Below, piece after piece: positions 8,000 through 16,860 of a stretch of DNA of 64,000 nt (position 1 is its first letter; each line of letters starts with the position of its first letter). Source of the DNA: Pseudarthrobacter raffinosi (lineage in GTDB: Bacteria; Actinomycetota; Actinomycetes; Actinomycetales; Micrococcaceae). Both the position numbers and the translations under genes were made by a program. The stretch is from contig NZ_JAMXBH010000009.1 of NCBI RefSeq assembly GCF_023913735.1, positions 124,001-188,000 of the forward strand, written 5' to 3'. The notes below the pieces were generated by a model that was not told where the DNA came from, ran no database searches, and was given only the letters and a program-made list of their open reading frames with translations.

Positions 8000-8806
8000 A
8001 TGGTGACTGCTGCACTCCCGGAACTGGCCGACGGCGATTTCTACTACCAGGCGCAGGGCGACGGCCAATTCCGCTCCACCATCCACGCCCAAGGGGCCTG
8101 GAACGAGCACGAACAGCACATGGCGCCAGCGTCCGGACTGATGGCGGACAGCCTGGAGCGCCACGAGCCGCGCGCCGACATGCGCATGGCCCGGCTGAGC
8201 TACGAGATCCTGGGCCTGATCCCGGGCGGCGGGTTCCACATCGAAACCACCACCCTCCGCCCCGGCCGGACCATCGAGCTCCTGCAGGCAGAACTGGTAG
8301 CCAACGGGCGGGTGGCCATCCGCGCCACCGCGTGGCGGATGATCACCAGCGACACGTCCGCGGTTGCCGCCGTCGAGGACACTGCCATCCCGGCACCGGA
8401 TGAATGCAAACCGTTCGACGGCGCCGCCATCTGGCCAGGCGGCTATATCCGGTCCCTGGAGATGCGCGTGGCCGAGGGCCACCGGCCCGGCGCCGGCATC
8501 GTCTGGCTCCGCACGCAGCACCCCCTGACGGATAAAGCCGACAGCGGCGACCTGGCCCGCCTGATGGGCCTCGTTGACACAGCCAACGGGATCGCGGCCA
8601 GGGTCCCGCCGGGCAAGGACAGCTATGCGTTCCCCAACCTGGACCTGCAGATCCACATGTACCGCAGGCCCGACGGCGAATGGCTTGGCTTGGACAACGC
8701 CGTCTCCTTCGGAACCGACGGGATTGGCCTCACGTCCACCGTCCTGCACGATCTTCAGGGCCCGTTCGGCCGTGCCGAACAGATCCTGACGCTTCGCCGG
8801 ACCTGA
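8000..8806 (+). CDS. TesB-like acyl-CoA thioesterase family protein
   Basis: 268 aa with the double hot-dog arrangement of TesB-like thioesterases: an N-terminal domain (FRSTIHAQGAWNEHEQHMAPASGLMADSLER, SYEILGLIPGGGFHIETTTLRPGRTIELLQAEL) and a C-terminal domain (FPNLDLQIHMYRRPDGEWLGLDN, SFGTDGIGLTSTVLHDLQGPFG). These enzymes hydrolyse acyl-CoA thioesters; the acyl chain preference is unknown. The ATG is preceded by GAAAGGG. A GTG two codons in is an alternative start. Confidence 0.85.
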   Translation: MVTAALPELADGDFYYQAQGDGQFRSTIHAQGAWNEHEQHMAPASGLMADSLERHEPRADMRMARLSYEILGLIPGGGFHIETTTLRPGRTIELLQAELVANGRVAIRATAWRMITSDTSAVAAVEDTAIPAPDECKPFDGAAIWPGGYIRSLEMRVAEGHRPGAGIVWLRTQHPLTDKADSGDLARLMGLVDTANGIAARVPPGKDSYAFPNLDLQIHMYRRPDGEWLGLDNAVSFGTDGIGLTSTVLHDLQGPFGRAEQILTLRRT

Positions 8807-8854
8807 CGGCCTTGCCCGTGACTACCGGACCGCTGTGACTACCTGTCCCTGTGA

Positions 8855-10549
8855 CTAGTCGGCGCCGGTAATGCTTTTGTAGCTGTGCACCGCATTGCGC
8901 AGGGTGGGGAAGAAATGGTCCGCAGTGAACCGTGCGCTCGCCCCGAACCGGATCAGGCGGTCCTTGATCGGTCCCTTCATTTCTGCGAAGACCAAGCTGA
9001 TACCGTCCTGCGCCAGTTCATCGTCGAGCAGAACGAGCTCATCCAGCGCTGTCGTATCAAGGCCTGTGATCGGCTCGGCTGCCACAATGACCCACTTCAC
9101 CGGCCAGGGCGCAGCGTCCACCAGGCCGTGGATGTGCTCGGCGAACACTTCCCCGTTGGCAAAGAACAACGGTGCATCGAAACGGGCAATCACCAGGCCC
9201 TCCACCCGCCGGCCTTCGGGATGCCGGTCCAGGTCATGGAAGCCCGGAACGTCCGCCACGCTGGCCAGCTCAGTGCGGTAGGGATCCCAGGCGCGCTGGA
9301 CAAAGGCCAGAAGGGACAGTCCAATGGCCACGGCAATTCCCGGCAGGACCCCTACAAAGGCGACGCCGAGGAATGTAACCACCAGGAGGAGGGCCTCCAG
9401 CCGGCTCATCCTGACGAGGCGCACGAGCGTTCGCACGTCAACCAGCGAAGACGCCGCCACGATCACCACGGCGGCGAGCGTGGCGGTGGGAAGGAAAGCC
9501 GTCACCCCCGGTGTGGCGACCATAAAAAGGACTACGAGCAAGGCTGCCACCACACCGCTGAGCTGCGTCTTCGCCCCGGCGTCGAGCACAATCGGGGTGC
9601 GGGAGGAACTTCCGCTCACCGGAAAGCCGCCCAGCACCCCGGTTGCCACGTTGGCGATGCCCAAGGCCCCCATTTCCTCATTGCCGTTGACCCTCGCTCC
9701 GCGTCGCGCTGCGAGGCTCTTGGACAAAGTGGAGGTGTCCGCAAAAGCAATCAGCGCGATGCCTGCTGCAGGGCCCACGAGCGACAGGACCTCGTCCACG
9801 CCAATTCCGCCCAGCGCAGGGGCCGGGAGTCCCTGCGGCAGGGCGCCCACCATGGGCAGCTGTCCGGCCAGGCCCAGTACGGCCACTGCGGCGATGGAGC
9901 CGGCCACCGCGAACAGGACGCTGGGCACCTTCCACGGAAGAAAACGGCCGGCGACAATGACGGCCACACTGCCGGCACCCACAGCCAGGGCGATGGGATT
10001 GATACCGCCGCTGAGGACGGCGTCCGCCAGGGACGTGAGGCGCTCAAAGAGGCCATCGGCCGAGACATCGATCCCCAGCAGCCGCGGAAGCTGGCTGACG
10101 GTGACGGCCAGTGCGATGCCGTTCAGGTACCCGACGCGGATCGGCCGGGACAGCAATCCGGTCACAAACCCCAGCTTGAAGATCCGGCCGGCTATCAGGA
10201 AGACGCCGATCAGGATGGCCAGCACTCCGGCCATGGTCACCGCCTTCTCCGGATCCTGCCCGGCCAGCGGAAGGATGGCGGCCGCGATCATGGGGGCCAG
10301 CGCCGAGTCCGGCCCCACAATGACAACCCGGGATGGCCCGAACACGGCATAGAAGATCATGGGCACCACGGAGGCGTACAGCCCGTTCACCGCAGGAAGC
10401 CCGCTGGCCTCGGCGTACGCCATCCCTGCCGGCACCAGGGCTGCGCTCAAGGCCGCCCCGGCCACCAGGTCCGACTTCAGCCAGGACCGTTTGTAGCCAC
10501 GCGCAACACCAACGCCCGGTAGCGCCTTGTTGATCCAGTCGTGCCGCAC
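8855..10549 (-). CDS. SulP family anion permease with C-terminal STAS domain
   Basis: A 564-aa membrane transporter of the SulP/SLC26 family (sulfate, bicarbonate or another inorganic anion). The N-terminal signature AALSAALVPAGMAYAEASGLPAVNGLYASVVP is followed by 10-12 transmembrane segments (GFPVSGSSSRTPIVLDAGAKTQLSGVVAA among them) and a cytoplasmic STAS domain (about residues 440-560, ITGLDTTALDELVLLDDEL). The GTG start is preferred over an ATG 66 bases upstream because GGAGG precedes it and the longer form would overlap the EEP gene. Substrate is not assignable from sequence. Confidence 0.93.
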   Translation of the reverse strand: MRHDWINKALPGVGVARGYKRSWLKSDLVAGAALSAALVPAGMAYAEASGLPAVNGLYASVVPMIFYAVFGPSRVVIVGPDSALAPMIAAAILPLAGQDPEKAVTMAGVLAILIGVFLIAGRIFKLGFVTGLLSRPIRVGYLNGIALAVTVSQLPRLLGIDVSADGLFERLTSLADAVLSGGINPIALAVGAGSVAVIVAGRFLPWKVPSVLFAVAGSIAAVAVLGLAGQLPMVGALPQGLPAPALGGIGVDEVLSLVGPAAGIALIAFADTSTLSKSLAARRGARVNGNEEMGALGIANVATGVLGGFPVSGSSSRTPIVLDAGAKTQLSGVVAALLVVLFMVATPGVTAFLPTATLAAVVIVAASSLVDVRTLVRLVRMSRLEALLLVVTFLGVAFVGVLPGIAVAIGLSLLAFVQRAWDPYRTELASVADVPGFHDLDRHPEGRRVEGLVIARFDAPLFFANGEVFAEHIHGLVDAAPWPVKWVIVAAEPITGLDTTALDELVLLDDELAQDGISLVFAEMKGPIKDRLIRFGASARFTADHFFPTLRNAVHSYKSITGAD

Positions 10550-10571
10550 TCGGGCCTCCAAATTGGTGAAA

Positions 10572-11333
10572 TCAGGACGCGGGGGGCTCCTGGAACGGCG
10601 TCGAATCCTGGCCATATTCGGCGGTCACCAGAATCGGCAGGTGGTCGGAGGCGCCGCGGGGCAGGGTTTCCACATTCTCGATGTTCAGTCCCAGGGACGT
10701 GGCAAAGTCGAAGTGGCCCTTGAATACTTTGTAGCGGGTGTAGGTCCTGCGGTCGCTGAGGGAGAGTTCGTAGCCGGTGTTCTTCATGTGTTCGTTGAGG
10801 TTCTTGGTGAAGAAGGGGTAGTTGAAGTCACCCACCATCAGAGTCATAAGGCCGGTGCCCATACCCAGGAGTTCCGCGTGGGCCGCGTGGATCTGGTTGC
10901 GCCGCAGCGAGTTGGTGGCGGTCAGCGGAGCGGCGTGGAACGAGGCGATAACCAGTTCGTGATCGGTCTCGTTGTCCCGCACGCGCGTGCCGATGAGGCG
11001 CTCATGGGCGGGCGCCAGGACCATGTCGTGCAGGGACTTTTTGAGCGCGAAGGTCTTGGTGCCGTGGGCCGTGAACCGGTCAGGCCGGTAGTAAATGGCC
11101 AGCCCAAGGCGGTTGCCCTTGGTGGAGTCGGCGAGCTGCAGCGGACCCAGCGTGTCCGGCAGGTCCGAGGTGTCACACTCCTGGAGGCACAGGGCATCGA
11201 CGCCGAAGTTCTGGGCAAGATCAACCAGTTCCCCACTGGCCTGGTGCTTGCGGAGGTTGTAGCTAATGACGCGTATCAGTGGATTACCTCTTCTGAGGAG
11301 TAGCGGGTGGACCCAGTTCCTGAGTTTAGCCAC
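10572..11333 (-). CDS. Endonuclease/exonuclease/phosphatase (EEP) family protein
   Basis: An EEP-fold metal-dependent phosphodiesterase. Motifs in order: RVISYNLRKH (Asn), LCLQECD (metal-binding Glu), VIASFHAAPL, MVGDFNYPF (catalytic Asp and Asn) and GASDHLPILV (catalytic Asp-His). The substrate could be DNA, phospholipid or inositol phosphate. Start is uncertain: a GTG gives 253 aa, but homologues begin at IRVISYNL, where an in-frame CTG at 11279 has AGAGG seven bases upstream. It lies just upstream of the SulP gene on the same strand. Confidence 0.87.
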   Translation of the reverse strand: MAKLRNWVHPLLLRRGNPLIRVISYNLRKHQASGELVDLAQNFGVDALCLQECDTSDLPDTLGPLQLADSTKGNRLGLAIYYRPDRFTAHGTKTFALKKSLHDMVLAPAHERLIGTRVRDNETDHELVIASFHAAPLTATNSLRRNQIHAAHAELLGMGTGLMTLMVGDFNYPFFTKNLNEHMKNTGYELSLSDRRTYTRYKVFKGHFDFATSLGLNIENVETLPRGASDHLPILVTAEYGQDSTPFQEPPAS

Positions 11334-11369
11334 CCGATGGGGGACGGTGCAGCAATACACCGCTGGATG

Positions 11370-11759
11370 TCAGGTGGCGCGGAACACCAGCCAGCCGGCG
11401 AGGGTGGACAGTCCCGTCAGGGCGGCACCCCACAGGATGTCCACAACAATGAGCTGCACCGGCCACGTCTTGAGCGTGGCGGCATTCGTCAGGTCATACG
11501 TCGCGTAGGCAAAGGCGCCCAGGGCGGCCCCATAGCCGACGGCGGTCAGCCAGCTGCCGCCGTCGAGCGCCGGCCGCAGCGCAAAGAAGACAATCCCCGC
11601 TATGTACATGACATAGAAAGCCACGGCGTAACCTAAGTGTGGCTTGTCTGCGAGCAGGTCACCGATGTGGCTGCGGTAGAACGGGTTCATGAGCTTGAGC
11701 CAGACGGCGTCGATGACCGCGAACGCAGCCGCGACGACAAGGAATTGCAATATGACCAT
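11370..11759 (-). CDS. DUF2177 family membrane protein
   Basis: 129 aa with four predicted transmembrane segments. Family features are FAVIDAVWLKLMNPFYRSHIGDLL near the N-terminus and GAFAYATYDLTNAATLKTW in the third segment. The function of DUF2177 is unknown. Its ATG and the ATG of the divergent lipoate ligase-like gene are only 16 bases apart, so each gene's translation start lies in the other's leader. Confidence 0.87.
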   Translation of the reverse strand: MVILQFLVVAAAFAVIDAVWLKLMNPFYRSHIGDLLADKPHLGYAVAFYVMYIAGIVFFALRPALDGGSWLTAVGYGAALGAFAYATYDLTNAATLKTWPVQLIVVDILWGAALTGLSTLAGWLVFRAT

Positions 11760-11775
11760 AAGGGAGCTTAGCAAT

Positions 11776-12543
11776 ATGCAGGACGCCGAAGCGGGACTCC
11801 GGACGCTCACCGTGGTGCGGCAGGATCATTCCCTCGGCGCCGCACGTGACCTGGAATTCGGCCTCGAACTGCTGACCCAGGCGAAGACCGGCAGGATCGG
11901 CCCCACGCTGCGGCTGTACCGGCCCGCGCCGACTGTTGCCTTCGGCCAGCGGGATACCCGCCTGCCCGGCTTCGACGCGGCCGCCCGGGCCTGCCGCGAG
12001 CACGGATTCGAACCCCTGGTGCGGAAGGCCGGCGGACGCGCCGCCGCCTACCACGAGGGCACGCTGGTGGTGGACCATGTGATGCCCCATGCGGACGCCA
12101 TTGCCGGTTCCAAGGGCCGGTTCAGCTTCTTTGGTGAGCTGCTGGCGCAGTCCCTGCGGGACGTCGGTGTGCAGGCAGCGGTTGGCGAAATTCCGGGGGA
12201 GTACTGCCCCGGGGAGTTCAGCGTTCACGGCACCCACCCGGACGACCCGGCGCACCGGATCAAGCTCGTGGGCACAGCGCAGCGCGTGGTGAGCGGCGGG
12301 TGGCTGTTCAGTTCCGTGATCGTGGTGGAAAATTCCGCCCCCATCCGCAGCGTCCTGACGGACAGCTATGCAGCCCTGGGCCTGGATTGGGACCCAGCCA
12401 CCGCCGGCGCGGCCAACGATCTGGTGCCTGGCCTCATGGTCCAGGATGTTGAGGACGCCGTTATTGCCGCGTACGCGGGCCACGCCTCCCTCCAGCATGC
12501 CGACTTCAGCAGCTATGCAGGATTGGATACTCGGGAGGCGTAG
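11776..12543 (+). CDS. Lipoate-protein ligase A family protein
   Basis: A 255-aa BPL/LplA-fold protein. The signature segments are LRLYRPAPTVAFGQRDTRLPGF, VRKAGGRAAAYHEGTLVVDHVMP, GEYCPGEFSVHG and HRIKLVGTAQRVVSGGWLFSSVIVV, corresponding to the lipoate/biotin-ligase core with the catalytic Lys in IKLVGTAQR. It lacks the LplA C-terminal accessory domain, so it could be a ligase or an octanoyltransferase. ATG is chosen for the GGGAG about 11 bases upstream; a second ATG 21 bases earlier overlaps DUF2177. Confidence 0.85.
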   Translation: MQDAEAGLRTLTVVRQDHSLGAARDLEFGLELLTQAKTGRIGPTLRLYRPAPTVAFGQRDTRLPGFDAAARACREHGFEPLVRKAGGRAAAYHEGTLVVDHVMPHADAIAGSKGRFSFFGELLAQSLRDVGVQAAVGEIPGEYCPGEFSVHGTHPDDPAHRIKLVGTAQRVVSGGWLFSSVIVVENSAPIRSVLTDSYAALGLDWDPATAGAANDLVPGLMVQDVEDAVIAAYAGHASLQHADFSSYAGLDTREA

Positions 12544-12593
12544 CCCGCGCTTGCCGGGCTGGCTGGCCCGGTTTCAGACCGGCCGGGGCCCCT

Positions 12594-13235
12594 TTAGTGG
12601 CCCCGGGCGATCCATTCGTCCAGGTGCGGGGCTTCGACCCCGATGGTGGTGCTGGCGCCGTGGCCGGTCCGGACCACCGTTCCGGCCGGGAGCGGCAGCA
12701 GCCACGTCCGGATCGACTCGATGATGGTGGGGAAGTCGCTGTAGGACCTGCCCGTGGCGCCGGGGCCGCCCTGGAACAGGGTGTCGCCGCTGAAGAGCGA
12801 GCCCTCGCCGTCGGGTCCGTCAGCCAGGTGGAAGGACACCGAGCCGGGCGAGTGACCGGGGGTGTGCAGGGCCGTCAGGCTGGCCCCCGCCACTTCAATG
12901 ACGTCGCCGTGATTGATGGCGACGTCGGGTTCCACATCCGGGTAGACGTTCCGCCACAGCATCCAGTCTTCCCGGTGGAGGTGGATCGGTGCCTGGACGA
13001 GGTCCCAGAAGTCAGCTACTGAACGGATGTGGTCGTCGTGGCCGTGGGTCAGCAGGATCGCCTTGAGCTTCCGGCCACCGACGGCCGCGGCTACGGCCTT
13101 GGCATCGTGCGCGGGGTCGATCACCACGCATTCCTCCTCGTTGCCCACGATCCAGACGTTGTTGTCCACATCCCAGGTACCGCCGTCGAGCGAAAACGTT
13201 CCGGACGTGACGAGACGATCGATCCGGACGCTCAC
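12594..13235 (-). CDS. MBL-fold hydrolase, mycothiol/formaldehyde-pathway type
   Basis: A 213-aa metallo-beta-lactamase-fold hydrolase of the glyoxalase II-like group: THGHDDH metal motif, [17 protein letters not shown] and a C-terminal GHG. The GTG start overlaps the TGA of the upstream S-(hydroxymethyl)mycothiol dehydrogenase by four bases. The pair is commonly adjacent in actinobacteria, so the likely job is hydrolysing S-formylmycothiol to formate and mycothiol. That function follows from context and family rather than from a diagnostic residue. Confidence 0.87.
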   Translation of the reverse strand: MSVRIDRLVTSGTFSLDGGTWDVDNNVWIVGNEEECVVIDPAHDAKAVAAAVGGRKLKAILLTHGHDDHIRSVADFWDLVQAPIHLHREDWMLWRNVYPDVEPDVAINHGDVIEVAGASLTALHTPGHSPGSVSFHLADGPDGEGSLFSGDTLFQGGPGATGRSYSDFPTIIESIRTWLLPLPAGTVVRTGHGASTTIGVEAPHLDEWIARGH

Positions 13236-14317
13236 AGTTCCACCACCGAACGCAGCACGGAACCGGAGTGCATCTTCTCGAACGCTTCCTCCACCTGGTC
13301 GATGGTGATCCGCTCGGTCACGAATGCATCCAGGTCCAGCTTGCCCTGCTTGTAGAGGCTGATCAGCATGGGAAAGTCCCGGGACGGCAGGCAGTCGCCG
13401 TACCAGGAGGACTTCAGCGAGCCGCCGCGGCCGAAGACGTCCAGCAGGGGCAGCTCCAGGGTCATCTCCGGCGTCGGGACGCCCACCAGCACCACGGTGC
13501 CGGCGAGGTCGCGGGCGTAGAACGCCTGCTTGTACGTTTCGGGGCGCCCGACGGCGTCAATCACCACGTCAGCGCCGAAGCCGCCGGTGAGTTCCCGGAT
13601 TTTCTCGACAGGGTCCGTTGCGGAGGAGTCCACGGTGTGGGTGGCGCCGAGGCCCTTGGCACGGTCCAGCTTTTTCGCGTCGATGTCGACGGCGATGATG
13701 GTGGTTGCGCCGGCGAGCGCGGCGCCGGCGATGGCGGCCACGCCCACACCGCCGCAGCCGATGACGGCGACCGTATCACCGCGCTTGACGCCCCCGGTGT
13801 TGATGGCGGCGCCCAGTCCGGCCATGACGCCGCAGCCGAGCAGGCCGATGGCGGCAGCATCGGCGTCGGGATCCACCTTGGTGCACTGGCCGGCGGCAAC
13901 GAGGGTCTTTTCCGCGAAGGCGCCGATGCCCAGGGCGGCGGACAGTTCGGTGCCGTCCTCAAGCGTCATCTTCTGGGTGGCGTTGTGGGTGTTGAAGCAG
14001 TACTGTGCCTGGCCCTTGGCACAGGCGCGGCAGTTGCCGCAGACGGCCCGCCAGTTGAGCACCACGCGGTCGCCCGGGGCGACGTCCGTGACGTCGGGGC
14101 CCACGGCGCTGACCACTCCGGTGGCCTCGTGGCCCAGGAGGAACGGGAAGTCATCGCTGATGCCGCCCAGTTTGTAGTGCAGGTCGGTGTGGCAGACGCC
14201 GCTGGTGATGATGTCCACCAGGGCCTCGCCCGGGCCCGGTTCCGGGACCAGGATGGTCTCCAGAGTGACCGGGGCCCCTTTGGAGCGGGCTACGACACCT
14301 TTGACTTTATGGACCAC
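13232..14317 (-). CDS. S-(hydroxymethyl)mycothiol dehydrogenase
   Basis: A zinc-dependent medium-chain alcohol dehydrogenase (361 aa) that oxidises the formaldehyde-mycothiol adduct, and in some species reduces S-nitrosomycothiol (MscR). Catalytic zinc ligands are in GVCHTD and GHEATG; structural zinc ligands are [15 protein letters not shown]. The Rossmann motif is IGCGGVGV, and the C-terminal region ([28 protein letters not shown]) is characteristic of class III-like enzymes. The GTG start ([14 protein letters not shown]) has GGGAG just upstream. It is coupled to the MBL hydrolase. Confidence 0.93.
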   Translation of the reverse strand: MVHKVKGVVARSKGAPVTLETILVPEPGPGEALVDIITSGVCHTDLHYKLGGISDDFPFLLGHEATGVVSAVGPDVTDVAPGDRVVLNWRAVCGNCRACAKGQAQYCFNTHNATQKMTLEDGTELSAALGIGAFAEKTLVAAGQCTKVDPDADAAAIGLLGCGVMAGLGAAINTGGVKRGDTVAVIGCGGVGVAAIAGAALAGATTIIAVDIDAKKLDRAKGLGATHTVDSSATDPVEKIRELTGGFGADVVIDAVGRPETYKQAFYARDLAGTVVLVGVPTPEMTLELPLLDVFGRGGSLKSSWYGDCLPSRDFPMLISLYKQGKLDLDAFVTERITIDQVEEAFEKMHSGSVLRSVVEL

Positions 14318-14338
14318 GAAAGGCTCCCTCAATGCAGA

Positions 14339-14381
14339 TAGACAGAACGGGACCACACGGATGTTGGTCCCGTTCTGTCTA
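14339..14381. terminator. Perfect 17-bp hairpin after the mycoredoxin gene
   Basis: TAGACAGAACGGGACCA (14339-14355) pairs perfectly with 14365-14381 across a 9-nt loop. It lies 19 bases past the mycoredoxin stop and 22 bases before the start of the mycothiol dehydrogenase on the same strand. Most likely it terminates mycoredoxin transcription; it might also stabilise or attenuate the downstream mRNA. Confidence 0.7.
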
Positions 14382-14399
14382 CCACACGAGCTGCCGTGG

Positions 14400-14657
14400 T
14401 CAGGCTGCGAGGCGGCTCTTTACCTCGGCAGCGGAGGGGTTGGTGGCGGCGGTGCCGTCGGGGAAGAGCACGGTGGGGACGGTGCGGTTGCCGCCGTTGA
14501 GCTTCTCCACGAGGTCGGCTGTGCCCTCCACCTCTTCGATGTTGATTTCCGTGTAGCCGATGCCCTGCGCGTCCAGCTGCTTCTTCAGCCGGTTGCAGTA
14601 GCCGCACCAGGTGGTGGAAAACATGGTGATGGTGCCGTTCTCGGGGGTAAAGTCCAC
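14400..14657 (-). CDS. Mycoredoxin (glutaredoxin-like)
   Basis: An 85-aa thioredoxin-fold protein with the mycoredoxin active site WCGYCNRLK (CxxC) near residue 18, the cis-Pro motif TVPTVLF and a C-terminal [12 protein letters not shown]. Mycoredoxin-1 reduces protein-mycothiol mixed disulfides. The GTG start with GGAGA upstream gives the usual family length. The neighbouring mycothiol dehydrogenase supports a mycothiol-producing host. Confidence 0.92.
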   Translation of the reverse strand: MDFTPENGTITMFSTTWCGYCNRLKKQLDAQGIGYTEINIEEVEGTADLVEKLNGGNRTVPTVLFPDGTAATNPSAAEVKSRLAA

Positions 14658-14786
14658 GGAGCTCTCCTGAAATCGTTGAGGGGGTTCGTTCCTGTCAACG
14701 GTAACCCGCGGCGGGCTATTCCCTGAGCCTGCCCGGCGGATGCGGTGCCGGATGACAGTACATAACGCTGATGGCATGCTGGAGCC

Positions 14787-15536
14787 ATGTGTGGACGCTA
14801 TGTGATGGCACGGGCCGTGGGTGACTTGCTGGCCGACTTTGATGCCCAGCTGGAAGAGGAAGTGCACCTTCCGCCGTCATGGAACGTGGCGCCGACCGAC
14901 CACGTGCCGATCGTCTTGGAACGGCTGATCGACGACGGCCCCGTGCGGCAGCTGCATGTGGCCCGCTGGGGCCTGGTGCCGTCCTGGGCGAAGGATCCGG
15001 GCATCGGCCCCAAGATGATCAACGCGCGGAGCGAGACTGTGCTGGAGAAGCCGGCCTTCCGCAAGGCCGTGAAGTCACGTCGCTGCGCCGTCCCGGCGGA
15101 CGGGTACTACGAATGGAAGCAGGGCACCGGCAAAGCCAAACAGCCCTACTACGTCCATCCAGGCAAAGGCAGCGGGATGGTGTTCGCGGGCCTGTATGAG
15201 TGGTGGAAGGATCCGTCCAAGGCCGAGGGTGATCCCGGACGGTGGATGCTCTCCACATCCATCCTGACGGCAGACACCCCGCCGCCCGGTGCCGAGTCCA
15301 CAATTTTCGGCAAGCTCACCGCCTTGCACGACCGCGTGCCGCTGCCCATGGACCGGGCCACGATGGCGTCGTGGCTTGATCCGCAGATCGATGACGCCGC
15401 CTTCCTCGTGGACCTGGTCCGGGCCCACGTGAAGGAAGTCGCGGCCGACTGGCATGTGGATTCGGTAGGCACCGAGGTGGGCAACGTACGCAACAACTCC
15501 CCGGAACTGATCCGGCCGGTGGAAGCCTTGTTCTAA
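14787..15536 (+). CDS. SOS response-associated peptidase (SRAP/YedK/HMCES)
   Basis: A 249-aa SRAP protein. The catalytic Cys is residue 2 (MCGRY). Asn and Arg in SWNVAPT and MINARSE, Glu in GYYEWK, and His in TALHDRVPLPM complete the active site that forms a thiazolidine cross-link to abasic sites in single-stranded DNA. It protects AP sites at stalled forks. No LexA box was seen at its own promoter, although a strong one lies 1.3 kb downstream before dnaE2. Confidence 0.95.
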   Translation: MCGRYVMARAVGDLLADFDAQLEEEVHLPPSWNVAPTDHVPIVLERLIDDGPVRQLHVARWGLVPSWAKDPGIGPKMINARSETVLEKPAFRKAVKSRRCAVPADGYYEWKQGTGKAKQPYYVHPGKGSGMVFAGLYEWWKDPSKAEGDPGRWMLSTSILTADTPPPGAESTIFGKLTALHDRVPLPMDRATMASWLDPQIDDAAFLVDLVRAHVKEVAADWHVDSVGTEVGNVRNNSPELIRPVEALF

Positions 15537-15560
15537 ACCGGCACTCGGGGCCACATGCCC

Positions 15561-15983
15561 CTAAACGGTGACCTTGCCGGCGTCGTCCACTGTCCACGTG
15601 GGGTTGTAGGCAACTTCCCAGCGGAAGCCGTCCGGATCGGCGAAATAGCCGCTGTACCCGCCCCAGGGCTGGGTGACCGGCGCGGCGACGATAGTTGCCC
15701 CGGCCGATGCCGCTTCCGCCATGACCCGGTCCACCGCCTCGGTGCTGGGCAGGTTGTGGCTGAGCGTGATGCAGGGGACCGGGCCGGGGGCACCTACCCC
15801 CGCCTCGGCGTGCATCTGCGCGGCGTCCCACAGGGAAAGGATGAGGCCGTGGTTGACCTGGATGAACACCACATCGCCGGGAAACTCGCGGTGGACAGGC
15901 CAGCCGAGGCCCTCCGCGTAGAACCGGCGGGAGGCGTCAACACTGCGAACGCCTAGTGAGATGAAGTCGACTCTGGGCTGCAT
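15561..15983 (-). CDS. VOC superfamily (glyoxalase/dioxygenase-like) protein
   Basis: 140 aa with two beta-alpha-beta-beta-beta modules: FISLGVRSVDASRRFYAEGLGW, then the second half with ITLSHNLPSTEAVDRVMAEAASAG and GYSGYFADPDGFRWEVAYNP. The terminal Glu in WEVAY fits a metal ligand. No specific substrate is indicated. Its start lies 19 bases from the divergent chorismate mutase start. Confidence 0.87.
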   Translation of the reverse strand: MQPRVDFISLGVRSVDASRRFYAEGLGWPVHREFPGDVVFIQVNHGLILSLWDAAQMHAEAGVGAPGPVPCITLSHNLPSTEAVDRVMAEAASAGATIVAAPVTQPWGGYSGYFADPDGFRWEVAYNPTWTVDDAGKVTV

Positions 15984-16002
15984 GCTTCGATACTCTCAGT
16001 TG

Positions 16003-16323
16003 ATGGCAACAATTCAAGGAAACGATAGGGACGCTTTGGCCGACAAAGAACAGCTCGCTGCGGTTCGGATTGCGGTCGACGAAGTTGACGAGCAGATTGT
16101 CACCCTCATTGCGCGGCGTGAACGCCTGATCCGGATCGCCGGAACCCTGAAAGGGGACGACGCTGAAGTCCGCGCCCCCGGCCGGGTGGAACGGGTGATC
16201 GAGCATGTCCGGGCCGCCGCGGAAAAGAAGGACATTGACCCGGACATCGTGGAATCAACGTACCGGGCCATGATCTCGGGGTTCATTGAACTCGAAATGA
16301 AGGTCCACAAAGAAAGCAGCTGA
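16003..16323 (+). CDS. Chorismate mutase (AroQ type)
   Basis: A 106-aa all-helical AroQ protein that converts chorismate to prephenate for phenylalanine and tyrosine synthesis. Visible elements are LAAVRIAVDEVDEQIVTLIARRERLIRIAG (helix 1, with the Arg that binds substrate), the RVERVIEHVRAAAEKKDIDPDIVESTYRAMISGFIELE stretch (helices 2 and 3). It has normal length for a stand-alone, non-secreted mutase. The start at MATIQ is preferred over an upstream ATG that would overlap the VOC gene. Confidence 0.88.
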   Translation: MATIQGNDRDALADKEQLAAVRIAVDEVDEQIVTLIARRERLIRIAGTLKGDDAEVRAPGRVERVIEHVRAAAEKKDIDPDIVESTYRAMISGFIELEMKVHKESS

Positions 16324-16378
16324 CGACGCGCCGGGTGCTGTCCGGACACAGTTCCGGCAGCACCTGCCGCGGTGTTCC

Positions 16379-16414
16379 CTAGAGCGTTTCGTCGACTTAG
16401 AGCGCTTCGTCGAC
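16379..16414. repeat. 18-bp tandem duplication carrying a stop codon
   Basis: Two adjacent 18-bp units (16379-16396 and 16397-16414) match at 16 positions. On the minus strand each encodes Val-Asp-Glu-Ala/Thr-Leu followed by a stop, so the last five codons and the stop of the hypothetical gene are duplicated. Confidence 0.8.
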
Positions 16415-16786
16415 GGCGACGCCCGACTGGAACTCCCGGCCGTCAGCCTCGCTGAAGGCCGACATGATGTGGCCCTTGCCCAGGCCATGGACGGCCGCGA
16501 CGGGGAAGTTGCCGGTGATGGTGCTGCCCGAGTGCGTCACGCCGCCAAGATCAAAGTTTTCCTCGGCGCTCTGGTCATGGCTGAACGAGTAGAAGGCAAT
16601 GGCCTCCCCGTTCATGAACTCAATGCCCAAGCGTCTTTGCGATGAGTAATCAGGGCTCGCCGCCACCAGTCCCACTACGTACGCACCTGCCCCCGGTATG
16701 TTGCCGTCGATATCAAAGGTTGCCACGAGCTTTTCGTCCTGGGCCTTGATGCTTACGTGCTTGAGGAGTGCGTCATTGGTGCTCAT
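16397..16786 (-). CDS. Hypothetical protein, 129 aa
   Basis: Not recognised. The product starts MSTNDALLKHVSIKAQ, is soluble, has no signal peptide or cysteines in a motif, and looks beta-rich (EKLVATFDIDGNIPGAG, AYVVGLVAASPD, GIEFMNGEAIAFYSF, GVTHSGSTITGNFPV), which suggests a small beta-sandwich. Start is chosen at an ATG with GCAGG upstream. The last codons and stop are duplicated directly after the gene. Confidence 0.7.
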   Translation of the reverse strand: MSTNDALLKHVSIKAQDEKLVATFDIDGNIPGAGAYVVGLVAASPDYSSQRRLGIEFMNGEAIAFYSFSHDQSAEENFDLGGVTHSGSTITGNFPVAAVHGLGKGHIMSAFSEADGREFQSGVAVDEAL

Positions 16787-16860
16787 GCCACAATCCTGCC
16801 TCCCTGCTGCCCGTCCGTCCACCCCTGTCTAGGTTTTGTCGGAGCGTCGTCGTAGACTCA

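Noticed and set aside
8885..10522. Long open frame antisense to the SulP gene
   Set aside because: The His/Gly/Arg-rich translation has no recognisable domain and mirrors the well-supported transporter.
12003..12021. Sequence on the minus strand resembling a tRNA T-arm (GGGGTTCGAATCC)
   Set aside because: It lies within the conserved lipoate ligase-like coding region (HGFEPLVRKAGG) and no acceptor, D-arm or anticodon stem can be formed around it.
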